Source: SLRI01 sp942491185
GTDB lineage: Bacteria; Pseudomonadota; Alphaproteobacteria; Geminicoccales; Geminicoccaceae
DNA length: 64,000 nucleotides
Direction: 5' to 3'
Assembly (NCBI GenBank): GCA_942491185.1
Contig: CALOAB010000008.1
Location: 100,823 to 164,822 of the forward strand
Shown: in pieces, positions 9,608-16,298 of the stretch
How positions within the stretch are numbered: the stretch's first letter is position 1
Layout of the letters: the number at the start of each line of letters is the position of its first letter
The notes under the pieces: model-generated
The model's database searches: none
What the model saw: the letters and a program-made list of their open reading frames with translations, nothing else
What the model was told of the DNA's origin: nothing
Program-made: the position numbers and the translations under genes

Positions 9608-9650
9608 GCGGCGCGGCTTCGGAGGGCCCCGCGTCGCCTAAGATTTTCCC
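9608..9650 (-). promoter_or_regulatory. Candidate -1 programmed ribosomal frameshift site
   Basis: On the minus strand the upstream frame reads CCG GGA AAA TCT TAG. The heptamer GGGAAAA (complement of 9644-9650) fits the X XXY YYZ slippery rule. Six bases later a stem begins: GCGACGCGG (complement of 9629-9637) pairs with CCGCGCCGC (complement of 9608-9616) with one A-C mismatch and a 12-base loop. Slipping back one base leads into the open frame of the next ORF. A missing A in the A-run would give the same picture. Confidence 0.4.
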
Positions 9651-10084
9651 GGCGGCGCCTTGACGTGCTTGAAGGTCATGTCGCCAGCCGAGGTCGCGCT
9701 CTTTGCCTTGACCCCCTCGACCGCCTCGAACAGCAGCACCCCGCCCGAGCGGATCTCGTCGATGTTCACCGCATAGCGCGCCTGCGTCTCAGTCGGCAGC
9801 GCCACGATCGCTTCGCGCAGCGTCTCAGCTAACTGCAGTAATTCGGTGTCACCGGTGATCTCGGGCTTCGCCAGCTCCGCCTTGATCGCCGCCGCGAAGG
9901 CCGGATCCCCGGCCACGTCCTCCAGCAAAGGCAACGACTTCACGTCGTGCTGCGCCGTGAGCCGGCTCTTCAGCGCTTCGAACGCGGTCTTGCCCGCCCC
10001 CTTGGCGAACTCGCTCACCGCCCCGGAGGCGACCAGCCCGGCCCCGCTCACCAGCACGCTGTAGAGAAGCTCCGCCAGCGCCAT
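9638..10084 (-). CDS. Hypothetical 148-residue protein, first gene of the TPR cassette
   Basis: The start (ATG, complement of 10082-10084) has a strong GGAGG site 6 bases upstream, so translation is likely. Residues 5-30 form a Gly/Ala/Ser-rich hydrophobic helix (LLYSVLVSGAGLVASGAVSEFA). An acidic helical part follows (residues 48-95), then a short beta-like repeat region (NIDEIRSGGVLLFEAVEGVKAKSATSAGDMTFKHVKAP). I do not recognise a named domain. The stop is preceded by a candidate -1 frameshift site that would extend the protein into the next ORF. The phased repeat arrays at 10.2-10.5 kb lie directly upstream and may control it. Confidence 0.65.
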   Translation of the reverse strand: MALAELLYSVLVSGAGLVASGAVSEFAKGAGKTAFEALKSRLTAQHDVKSLPLLEDVAGDPAFAAAIKAELAKPEITGDTELLQLAETLREAIVALPTETQARYAVNIDEIRSGGVLLFEAVEGVKAKSATSAGDMTFKHVKAPPGKS

Positions 10085-10238
10085 GCTTTCCTCCCGCCCG
10101 GCATCACCCGTTTCGTCGCTGCACCCTTGTACTCGCTGCACATGGCAACGTCACGCACGAGCCTCTGCTGCCAGGCCCAATCCGCGCCGGCAGCCCCATA
10201 ACGAACGCTTATGCCACGACCCGATCCGCGCCGCCCGT

Positions 10239-10377
10239 GTTGCATATAGTGCAACGGAACCCGAGAGATGTTGCGCTATACGCAACAAAACCCGAGAAAC
10301 GTTGCGCTATATGCAACGGAACCCGAGAAATGTCGCATATAGCGACTCATAAGCGATGCTTATGTAGCGTATAGCGC
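10239..10377. repeat. Array of palindromes spaced 31 bp apart
   Basis: Four imperfect palindromes of type GTTGCGCTATACGCAAC begin at 10239, 10270, 10301 and 10332, an exact 31-bp step. A degenerate fifth begins near 10364. The 14-base spacers are also conserved (GGAACCCGAGARAT). A 31-bp period is close to three turns of the helix, so every palindrome faces the same side, as expected for cooperative binding of a dimeric regulator. The array lies upstream of the minus-strand cassette starting at 10084. Confidence 0.75.
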
Positions 10378-10399
10378 AAAAAACGCCCCTTCGAGCCTG

Positions 10400-10494
10400 C
10401 GAACGAACCCGCCAGACGACGAACGAACCCGGGAATCCGACGAACGAACCCACGGAAAGGGCGAGCGAACCCGAGGCGCTTGGCGAACGAACCC
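10400..10494. repeat. Array of 11-bp direct repeats spaced about 21 bp apart
   Basis: The sequence CGAACGAACCC starts at 10400, 10420, 10441 and 10484, with a one-base variant (CGAGCGAACCC) at 10462. The spacing of 20-22 bp equals two helical turns. Its core GAACCCGAG is shared with the spacers of the neighbouring 31-bp array, so the two look like parts of one composite control region. Similar direct repeats serve as iterons or as operator arrays. No replication gene is nearby, so an operator is more likely. Confidence 0.7.
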
Positions 10495-10626
10495 GAGCGC
10501 ACGGTTTGTCGCACCCGGCGGGCGTTCGGGCTGCTGGAGCGCCCGGAACGGCTGCGATCGGCCGGGCATGAGCCGCCGCTCGGGGCCGCCTCGGCTAGGA
10601 TCGCCGAATGAACCCGGGCCGGCCGG

Positions 10627-11397
10627 TCAGATGGCGGTGAAGCCGCCGTCGATCAGGAGGTCCTGACCGGTGATCAGGTCGGAGGCGGAGCTCGCCAGGA
10701 AGAGGACCAGGTCGGCCACCTCGATCGGCTTGCCGAAGCGGCCGGCGGGGATCTTGGCCTTCATCGGGTCGCCCTTGGCGGGGTCACCCCACACCTTCTC
10801 GCCCATCGGCGTCAAGATGACGGTCGGACAGACGGCGTTGATCTGGATGTTGTGCTTCGCCCATTCGCTGGTCATCACCTTGGTCAGCATGTTGAGCCCG
10901 CCCTTGGACGCACAATAGGCACCATGGTCGTCAAGGCCAACGACGCCGGCCTGGCTGCTGATATTGATGATCTTGCCGGCCTTCTGGGCGATCATCTGGG
11001 GAGCGACCGCGCGCGCCACGATGAAGGGTGCGCGAAGATTGACCGCCATGGTGAGATCCCAGTCCTCGACCTTGGCATCGAGCAAGGGATCGACCAGTGC
11101 GACCCCGGCATTGTTGACCAGGATATCCACCGTGCCGAAGGCGTCGAGCGCCGCTTTGGCAGCCGCCTCGGCACCCTCGACAGTCGCCAGATCGGCCTTG
11201 ATCGGCACCGCCCGCCGCTCCGCCCCCTCGACCGCCCGGACCACCTCAGCGAGCCCCGCCTCGTCCCGCCCGACAGCCGCGATATCGGCCCCCGCATCCG
11301 CCAGAACCCTGCAGATCTCGAGCCCGATTCCCTTGGTCGCCCCGGTCACCAGGGCCCGCTTGCCGGTGACGCTGAACCGGTTGGTGAAGTCGCTCAT
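10627..11397 (-). CDS. SDR-family oxidoreductase (classical type)
   Basis: This 256-residue NAD(P)-dependent oxidoreductase has the cofactor motif TGATKGIG near residue 16, NNAG near residue 93, the catalytic Ser in INISSQ and YCASKGG (YxxxK). The ending LASSASDLITGQDLLIDGGF is typical of the family. I placed the start at MSDFTNRF (complement of 11395-11397), not the longer frame to 11493, because the extra residues lack SDR character. It stands alone between the repeat arrays and the flagellar genes, so its substrate is unknown. Confidence 0.9.
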   Translation of the reverse strand: MSDFTNRFSVTGKRALVTGATKGIGLEICRVLADAGADIAAVGRDEAGLAEVVRAVEGAERRAVPIKADLATVEGAEAAAKAALDAFGTVDILVNNAGVALVDPLLDAKVEDWDLTMAVNLRAPFIVARAVAPQMIAQKAGKIINISSQAGVVGLDDHGAYCASKGGLNMLTKVMTSEWAKHNIQINAVCPTVILTPMGEKVWGDPAKGDPMKAKIPAGRFGKPIEVADLVLFLASSASDLITGQDLLIDGGFTAI

Positions 11398-11588
11398 GGC
11401 CGTTCCCCTGCTCTCGTTGGACGGGCGGCATCGTCCGGCCGCCTTGCTGGCCGAGGCTCCTAGCCGATCCGCGGCCGGGAGGCCAGACCGCACCGCGCAT
11501 ACCGGGACGCGCCCGGCTTAAGCCCCTGTTAACCCTGATCGTTTAGCGTCCGCCTTGTTCGAGGCGACCACCCTTGAGGAATCCCGCC

Positions 11589-12005
11589 ATGGCGGCCAAC
11601 CTGCCCCCGCTCTTCCAGCTGCTCTCCGGCCGCGCCAGCTTCCTGCAGGCCCGCCACGCGGTGCTGACCCAAAACGTCGCCAACGCGGACACACCACGCT
11701 ACCGGCCCAAGGATCTGGTCGAGCCGGACTTCGCCAGCGCCCTGAAGAAGCAGCCCGCCGGCGTGCCGCCGGTCACGGTGGCGCGAACCAGCGCCGATCA
11801 CCTGGCCGGCACCTCTGGCACCAGCATCACCAGCCGCGAGACCAGCATCGACGGCTTCGAGGTGGCCCCTTCGGGCAACGCGGTGCTCATCGAGGAGCAG
11901 CTGCGGATGATGGGCGGCGCCGCCCGCGGCTACCAGCTCGCGACCAGCGTCTACGCCAAATATGTCGGCCTGATGCGCACCGCCATGGGCGCCGGCGCCA
12001 GATAG
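11589..12005 (+). CDS. flgB: Flagellar basal-body rod protein FlgB
   Basis: This 138-residue proximal rod protein is exported by the flagellar type III system. It has the conserved N-terminal signature of rod proteins (RHAVLTQNVANADTPRYRPKD, about residues 23-43) and the C-terminal helix (EEQLRMMGGAARGYQLATSVYAKYVGLMRTA) that packs into the rod. ATG 11589 follows a GAGGA site, so I prefer it to the TTG at 11574. It opens a six-gene flagellar run. Confidence 0.92.
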   Translation: MAANLPPLFQLLSGRASFLQARHAVLTQNVANADTPRYRPKDLVEPDFASALKKQPAGVPPVTVARTSADHLAGTSGTSITSRETSIDGFEVAPSGNAVLIEEQLRMMGGAARGYQLATSVYAKYVGLMRTAMGAGAR

Positions 12006-12033
12006 CCCGGACCAAGCACAAGGGAACTGAGCC

Positions 12034-12441
12034 GTGGATCTCGAAACCTCACTGAAGATCGCCGCCGCCGGCATGCACGCCCAGTCGGCCCGCCTGCGCG
12101 TCACCGCGGAGAACCTCGCCAACGCCCGCTCCACCGGCGAGACGCCCGGCGACGATCCCTATCGGCGCAAGACCATCAGCTTTGCCAATGCGCTCGACCG
12201 CGCCACCGGCGCCGAGCTCGTCGAGGTGCGGCGCTACGGCCGGGATACGGCCCCCTTCGAGCAGCGTTTCGAGCCGTCGCACCCAGCCGCGAACGACAAG
12301 GGCTATGTCAGCTACCCGAACGTCAATCCCTTGATCGAGCTGATGGACATGCGCGAAGCGCAACGGTCCTTCGAGGCCAATCTCGCCGCCAGGCAGCAGG
12401 CCCGCGGCATGCTGCAGCGCACGCTCGATCTGTTGCGCTGA
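12034..12441 (+). CDS. flgC: Flagellar basal-body rod protein FlgC
   Basis: This 135-residue proximal rod component shows the N-terminal motif SARLRVTAENLANARST and the C-terminal VNPLIELMDMREAQRSFEANLAARQQARGMLQRTLDLL typical of FlgC. It lies 28 bases after flgB and before fliE, the conserved order of the rod-MS ring junction operon. Export and assembly follow FlgB and FliE in the known pathway. Confidence 0.93.
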   Translation: MDLETSLKIAAAGMHAQSARLRVTAENLANARSTGETPGDDPYRRKTISFANALDRATGAELVEVRRYGRDTAPFEQRFEPSHPAANDKGYVSYPNVNPLIELMDMREAQRSFEANLAARQQARGMLQRTLDLLR

Positions 12442-12509
12442 TGAGCCATTCGATCGTTCCGCGAGAATGGCCCCATGCGCCATGACCACGATCACCATTG
12501 GTGCCTGCG

Positions 12510-12815
12510 ATGAGCATTGATGCTGCCAATCAAGCACTCGCCGCCTACCGCGCCACGGCCGCCGAGGTCAATCGGCCGCAAGCATCCAATGCGGCGGCAG
12601 CCGGCTTCGACAATCTGCTGCAAACGGAGCTGCAGCAGGCGGTCGGCGCTCTGCAGCGCGGTGAGCAGGCCGGCATCGCCGCCGTCACCGGTAGCATGAG
12701 CATCCAGGAGGTGGTCGAGGCCGTGACCGCAGCGGAGCTAACCTTGCAGAAGGTGACGGCGGTCCGTGATCGGGTCATCACGGCCTACCAGGAAATCATG
12801 CGAATGCCGATTTGA
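12510..12815 (+). CDS. fliE: Flagellar hook-basal body complex protein FliE
   Basis: This 101-residue protein joins the MS ring to the rod. The C-terminal half has the family pattern (EVVEAVTAAELTLQKVTAVRDRVITAYQEIMRMPI), which closely matches FliE endings. The start ATG 12510 was preferred over GTG 12498 because FliE proteins are close to 100 residues. It follows flgC by 68 bases. Confidence 0.9.
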   Translation: MSIDAANQALAAYRATAAEVNRPQASNAAAAGFDNLLQTELQQAVGALQRGEQAGIAAVTGSMSIQEVVEAVTAAELTLQKVTAVRDRVITAYQEIMRMPI

Positions 12816-12849
12816 GCACGATGCGCTGCCCGGCTGGAACACGCTCGTG

Positions 12850-13122
12850 TTGACCGACATCGCGGTGCAGGAGGTCAGCCGTCAGGCGATCTGGGTCATG
12901 CTCAAGGTCGGCGCACCGGTGATGGGCGTGGCGCTCCTGGTCGGCCTCATTGTCTCGCTGTTGCAGGCATTGACGCAGGTGCAGGAGATGACGCTGACCT
13001 TCGTGCCGAAGATCGTCGCCATCTTCCTCACGCTGCTCGTCGCCACCCCGTTCATGCTGACGACCCTGGTCGACTTCACGCAAAGCGTCTTCGCCCGAAT
13101 TGCCGGGCTCGATGTCGGCTAG
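12850..13122 (+). CDS. fliQ: Flagellar export apparatus protein FliQ
   Basis: This protein of about 90 residues has two membrane helices and forms part of the export gate with FliP and FliR. The sequence DIAVQEVSRQAIWVMLKVGAPVMG, then LVGLIVSLLQALTQVQEMTLTFVPKI, is characteristic. No ATG lies near the true N-terminus; GTG 12847 or TTG 12850 is the likely start. The frame extends further left to 12766, where it overlaps fliE and is not plausible. Confidence 0.9.
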   Translation: MTDIAVQEVSRQAIWVMLKVGAPVMGVALLVGLIVSLLQALTQVQEMTLTFVPKIVAIFLTLLVATPFMLTTLVDFTQSVFARIAGLDVG

Positions 13123-13148
13123 ACGACGTCTCGTCAGCGGCTAGCCAG

Positions 13149-13916
13149 ATGATCCCCTTGCCGGAGCTGTTGTCCCAAGAGCTTGCACTGATCGGGCTCA
13201 TTTTCTGCCGTATCGGTGCCGCTTTGATGGTCTTGCCGGCCTTCGGTGAGCCTTATGTTCTCTCCCGCGCAAGGCTCGGCATCGCCCTGGCGATCGCCAT
13301 GCTGGTAGGCGTGCCACTCGGCAATCAGATCACGCTGCCATCCTTCGGCGCACTCGATTTCGGCCTCCTCGTCATGGCCGAGGTTTGCTGCGGCTTGATC
13401 ATCGGCGCCATCATTCGCCTCGTGATGCTCGCCGTCCATTTCGCCGGCGCCCTGATCGCGATGCAATCGGGCCTGGCGACCGCAGCCTTCTTCGATCCGC
13501 ATGAGGCGACACAGGGGACGCTCACAGGCAACTTCCTCGCCACCTTGGCGCTCGTCATCATCGTTGTTGCCGACGCTCACATCATCATTCTCGAGGCCCT
13601 GACGGCCAGCTTCGAGTTGCTCCCCATCAGCCAGACCCTCGACATTGCAGCCTTGGTCGAGGTGCTCGTTCGCCTGGGCGGACGCGCCATTGAGACGGGC
13701 TTGAGGATGGCAGCGCCGATCGTTCTCTTCAGCTTGCTCTTCTACCTCATCCTCGGCGTCTTGAACCGATTGATGCCCTCGTTCCAGGTGCTGTTCGTCG
13801 CCATGCCGCTGCAGATCATCCTGTCGCTCGGCATCTTGATGCTCTCCATCGGCACGGTGATCGAGCTTGCCGCCGAGATGCTGACGGCAGGCGTCGCCTG
13901 GCTCGACCCGCTCTAG
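13149..13916 (+). CDS. fliR: Flagellar export apparatus protein FliR
   Basis: This 255-residue membrane protein has about six hydrophobic segments. Signature stretches are RIGAALMVLPAFGEPYVLSRARLGIALAIA near the N-terminus and AVHFAGALIAMQSGLATAAFFDP in the middle. FliR sits in the export gate and contacts FlhB, whose gene follows 20 bases later. Length matches the family. Confidence 0.92.
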   Translation: MIPLPELLSQELALIGLIFCRIGAALMVLPAFGEPYVLSRARLGIALAIAMLVGVPLGNQITLPSFGALDFGLLVMAEVCCGLIIGAIIRLVMLAVHFAGALIAMQSGLATAAFFDPHEATQGTLTGNFLATLALVIIVVADAHIIILEALTASFELLPISQTLDIAALVEVLVRLGGRAIETGLRMAAPIVLFSLLFYLILGVLNRLMPSFQVLFVAMPLQIILSLGILMLSIGTVIELAAEMLTAGVAWLDPL

Positions 13917-13936
13917 CGCACAGGTGAGAGAACGCG

Positions 13937-15028
13937 ATGGCCGAAGACCAAGACCAATCACAAAAAACCGAAGAGCCGACCGCGAAGAAGCTGGAGGATG
14001 CCCGCCAGAAGGGCCAGGTCGTGAGCTCCAAGGAGATCGCCAACCTGCTTCTGATCGGTTCCGCGACCTTGACCATCGGCGTGGTTCTACCCGTCGTGAT
14101 GGGCGACCTCGCTATGTCCATGAGCCACTATCTCAGACATGCCGGCGATCTGAGCCTGGTGGGAAGCGGCCTCGGCAGCGGCTTGTGGCAGGCGGTGATC
14201 AGCCTGGCACTCGCCTTGCTGATCCCGCTGGCGATCACCACGACGGCTGCCGTTGTCGCCCCCGCCCTGCAAAATGCCGCGCTTTGGAGTGCCTCGAGCC
14301 TCGCACCAAAGCTCGACAGGATCTCGCCACTCGCCGGCGTCAAACGCCTGTTCTCGCTCAAGTCGATCGTCGAGTTCCTCAAAGGTGTGATCAAGATCAG
14401 CCTGATGGCGGCGATCGGCATCGCCGTCCTCTGGCCCAACCGGCAGCGGCTCGTTGCTGCGGGACATCTCGACGTCGTGGCAGCCTTGAGCTTTCTGTGC
14501 CAGACGGCGCTTTGGGTGACAGCCGCCATTGCGGCCTGCCTGTCGGTCGTCGCCGGTCTCGACTACGCCTACCAGCGCTTCGAGTTCATGAAGCAGATGC
14601 GCATGTCGCGGCGCGACGTGCAGGACGAGCACAAGCAAAGCGACGGCGATCCGATGATCAAGCAGCGCCTGCGCTCACTGCGGATGGAGAAGGCCCGCCA
14701 GCGCATGATGGCCGAGGTGCCCTCCAGCACGGTCATCGTCACCAATCCGACGCATTTTGCCGTGGCGCTTCGCTACGAGAGTGGCGTGACCGCGGCCCCG
14801 AAGGTCGTCGCCAAGGGTGTGGATTCGGTGGCGCTACGGATTCGCGAGGTCGCGCAGGCGCATGAAGTGCCGATTATCGAGAACCCGCCGCTGGCACGAG
14901 CGCTGCACAAGCAGGTTGAGCTCGGTGCGATGATCCCGGCCGAGCACTACCAGGCAGTTGCGGAGATCATTGGCCACGTTCTTCGCCTGCGACGGCCGGT
15001 CGACGACGTACCCGGACGTGCGAATTAA
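13937..15028 (+). CDS. flhB: Flagellar export switch protein FlhB
   Basis: This 363-residue protein has four membrane segments and a cytoplasmic tail that switches export from rod/hook to filament substrates. The self-cleavage motif NPTH is present at about residues 270-273 (VIVTNPTHFAVAL). The N-terminus shows the usual EDQDQSQKTEEPTAKKLEDARQKGQ. It is the last flagellar gene visible; the neighbouring flhA and fliP are not in the window. Confidence 0.94.
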   Translation: MAEDQDQSQKTEEPTAKKLEDARQKGQVVSSKEIANLLLIGSATLTIGVVLPVVMGDLAMSMSHYLRHAGDLSLVGSGLGSGLWQAVISLALALLIPLAITTTAAVVAPALQNAALWSASSLAPKLDRISPLAGVKRLFSLKSIVEFLKGVIKISLMAAIGIAVLWPNRQRLVAAGHLDVVAALSFLCQTALWVTAAIAACLSVVAGLDYAYQRFEFMKQMRMSRRDVQDEHKQSDGDPMIKQRLRSLRMEKARQRMMAEVPSSTVIVTNPTHFAVALRYESGVTAAPKVVAKGVDSVALRIREVAQAHEVPIIENPPLARALHKQVELGAMIPAEHYQAVAEIIGHVLRLRRPVDDVPGRAN

Positions 15029-15136
15029 CATCCGTTCACCAGTCGCTGAAACCCGATATTCATCGCGGTGAGGCAAGGTGTAGCTCTCGGAGCGCTCTTG
15101 TCCATTGGCGCTCCAGGAAGTCGGAGAGAGAGAGCC

Positions 15137-15823
15137 ATGCGCCGTTGGATATGCGCTGTCATGATGACCTTGCTACCGCTTGCGTGGGCGAATGCTACGG
15201 TTCCGGTAGCGTTGTTCAAGACCGCCGAGATCCGGGCCGACTCCCATGCCGGCCTCAAGCAATGGCAAGGGGTTCTCGAGAGAATACGCGGCGAGCGCGA
15301 CGGGTATGCCGCCTGCCGCAACGAGTCGGTCGCCTGCTCAAGCCCCGGCGCACGCCTTTGGCAGCGTTACCTGGTCGAGCTCGAGGGATTCTCCCTCGAT
15401 GAGAAAATCGTCCGCATCAATCGCTTCGTCAACAAATGGCGCTACCGCCCAGACATGCAGCTACATGGACAATCCGATTACTGGGCATCGCCGTTGGAGT
15501 TCTTTTCTCGCTCGGGTGACTGCGAGGACTACGCCATTGCCAAGTATGTCTCGCTACGGCTACTCGGCGTGCCGGACGATCGGATGCGTGTCGCCGTCGT
15601 GCACGACCAGATCCGCGATCTCGCGCATGCGGTCCTCGTCGTTTACACAGGCGACACAGCGGTCGTCTTGGACAACCTCACCAATGCCGTCCTGCAGCAC
15701 GATCGCGTCGTGAACTACACGCCCTACTACACCGTGAACGCCGAAACCCGATGGGTGCATGTGCCCAGTAGCCGGATATCGATGTCGGCCGTGGGCGGAT
15801 CAAGCGATGACACAAGCCGCTGA
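15137..15823 (+). CDS. Transglutaminase-like cysteine proteinase (BTLCP, LapG-like)
   Basis: This 228-residue protein has an N-terminal signal peptide (RRWICAVMMTLLPLAWANA), so it is probably periplasmic. The catalytic triad of the BTLCP family is visible: Cys in SGDCEDYAIAKY, His in LAHAVLVV and Asp in VVLDNL. LapG members cut surface adhesins under c-di-GMP control, but no LapD or adhesin gene is nearby. The start ATG 15137 follows a GGAGAGAGAGAG purine run; the longer frame from 15068 would bury the signal peptide. It lies about 110 bases after flhB. Confidence 0.85.
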   Translation: MRRWICAVMMTLLPLAWANATVPVALFKTAEIRADSHAGLKQWQGVLERIRGERDGYAACRNESVACSSPGARLWQRYLVELEGFSLDEKIVRINRFVNKWRYRPDMQLHGQSDYWASPLEFFSRSGDCEDYAIAKYVSLRLLGVPDDRMRVAVVHDQIRDLAHAVLVVYTGDTAVVLDNLTNAVLQHDRVVNYTPYYTVNAETRWVHVPSSRISMSAVGGSSDDTSR

Positions 15824-16298
15824 GCATCAAGGCCCTGTCCGCGGCTTCGCCCGAACGTCTCGATCGTAGCTGCAAGCTGAGGCGCGTCGACGACAACTGC
15901 TTACGATCGCGGCATGCATAACAAGAATGGCAGGACCGGGGAGACCAGTGAAAAGGCGCAGCTCCAGGAACTGACGGCCTCGGCGCGCGACAAACATTCG
16001 CTGGTACCCTCGTCCGCTACCACCTGTTGCTGCGTCAGCGAGCTCGGCAGGCCGTTAACCCAAGAGCAGGCCTTCGTCGCGCTCTCACGCCGTCACCGCA
16101 TTTCCCCGCCGCCGCGAGACAGGCATCATCCGGGAAACGGGCTGTGTCCCCCGACGCTCCAGCCGACGGCGCGAGAGCACCTATCGGCTGGCGCTGCTTG
16201 ACAGCTTGAAGAACACATCGTCTGGGACGATTCGAGGCCAACTCCAAAAGCGCAATCATGCCCTCACGGCTGTCGCCTCAACGCACCGGCACACTGTG
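15824..16298. other. Intergenic region, no supported gene
   Basis: This gap of about 475 bases between the BTLCP gene and the convergent GH15 gene holds a 95-codon plus-strand frame (15914-16201). Its predicted product is low-complexity and has no recognisable features. I see no tRNA, strong hairpin or repeat. Confidence 0.5.

Noticed and set aside
10239..10494. Repeat arrays considered as a CRISPR locus
   Set aside because: Units are short palindromes with conserved 14-base spacers in one array and 11-bp repeats in the other. Unique spacers of about 30 bases and cas genes are absent.
15914..16201. 95-codon plus-strand frame
   Set aside because: Composition is irregular, with runs of Cys, Pro and Arg. 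There is no ribosome site and no recognisable domain.
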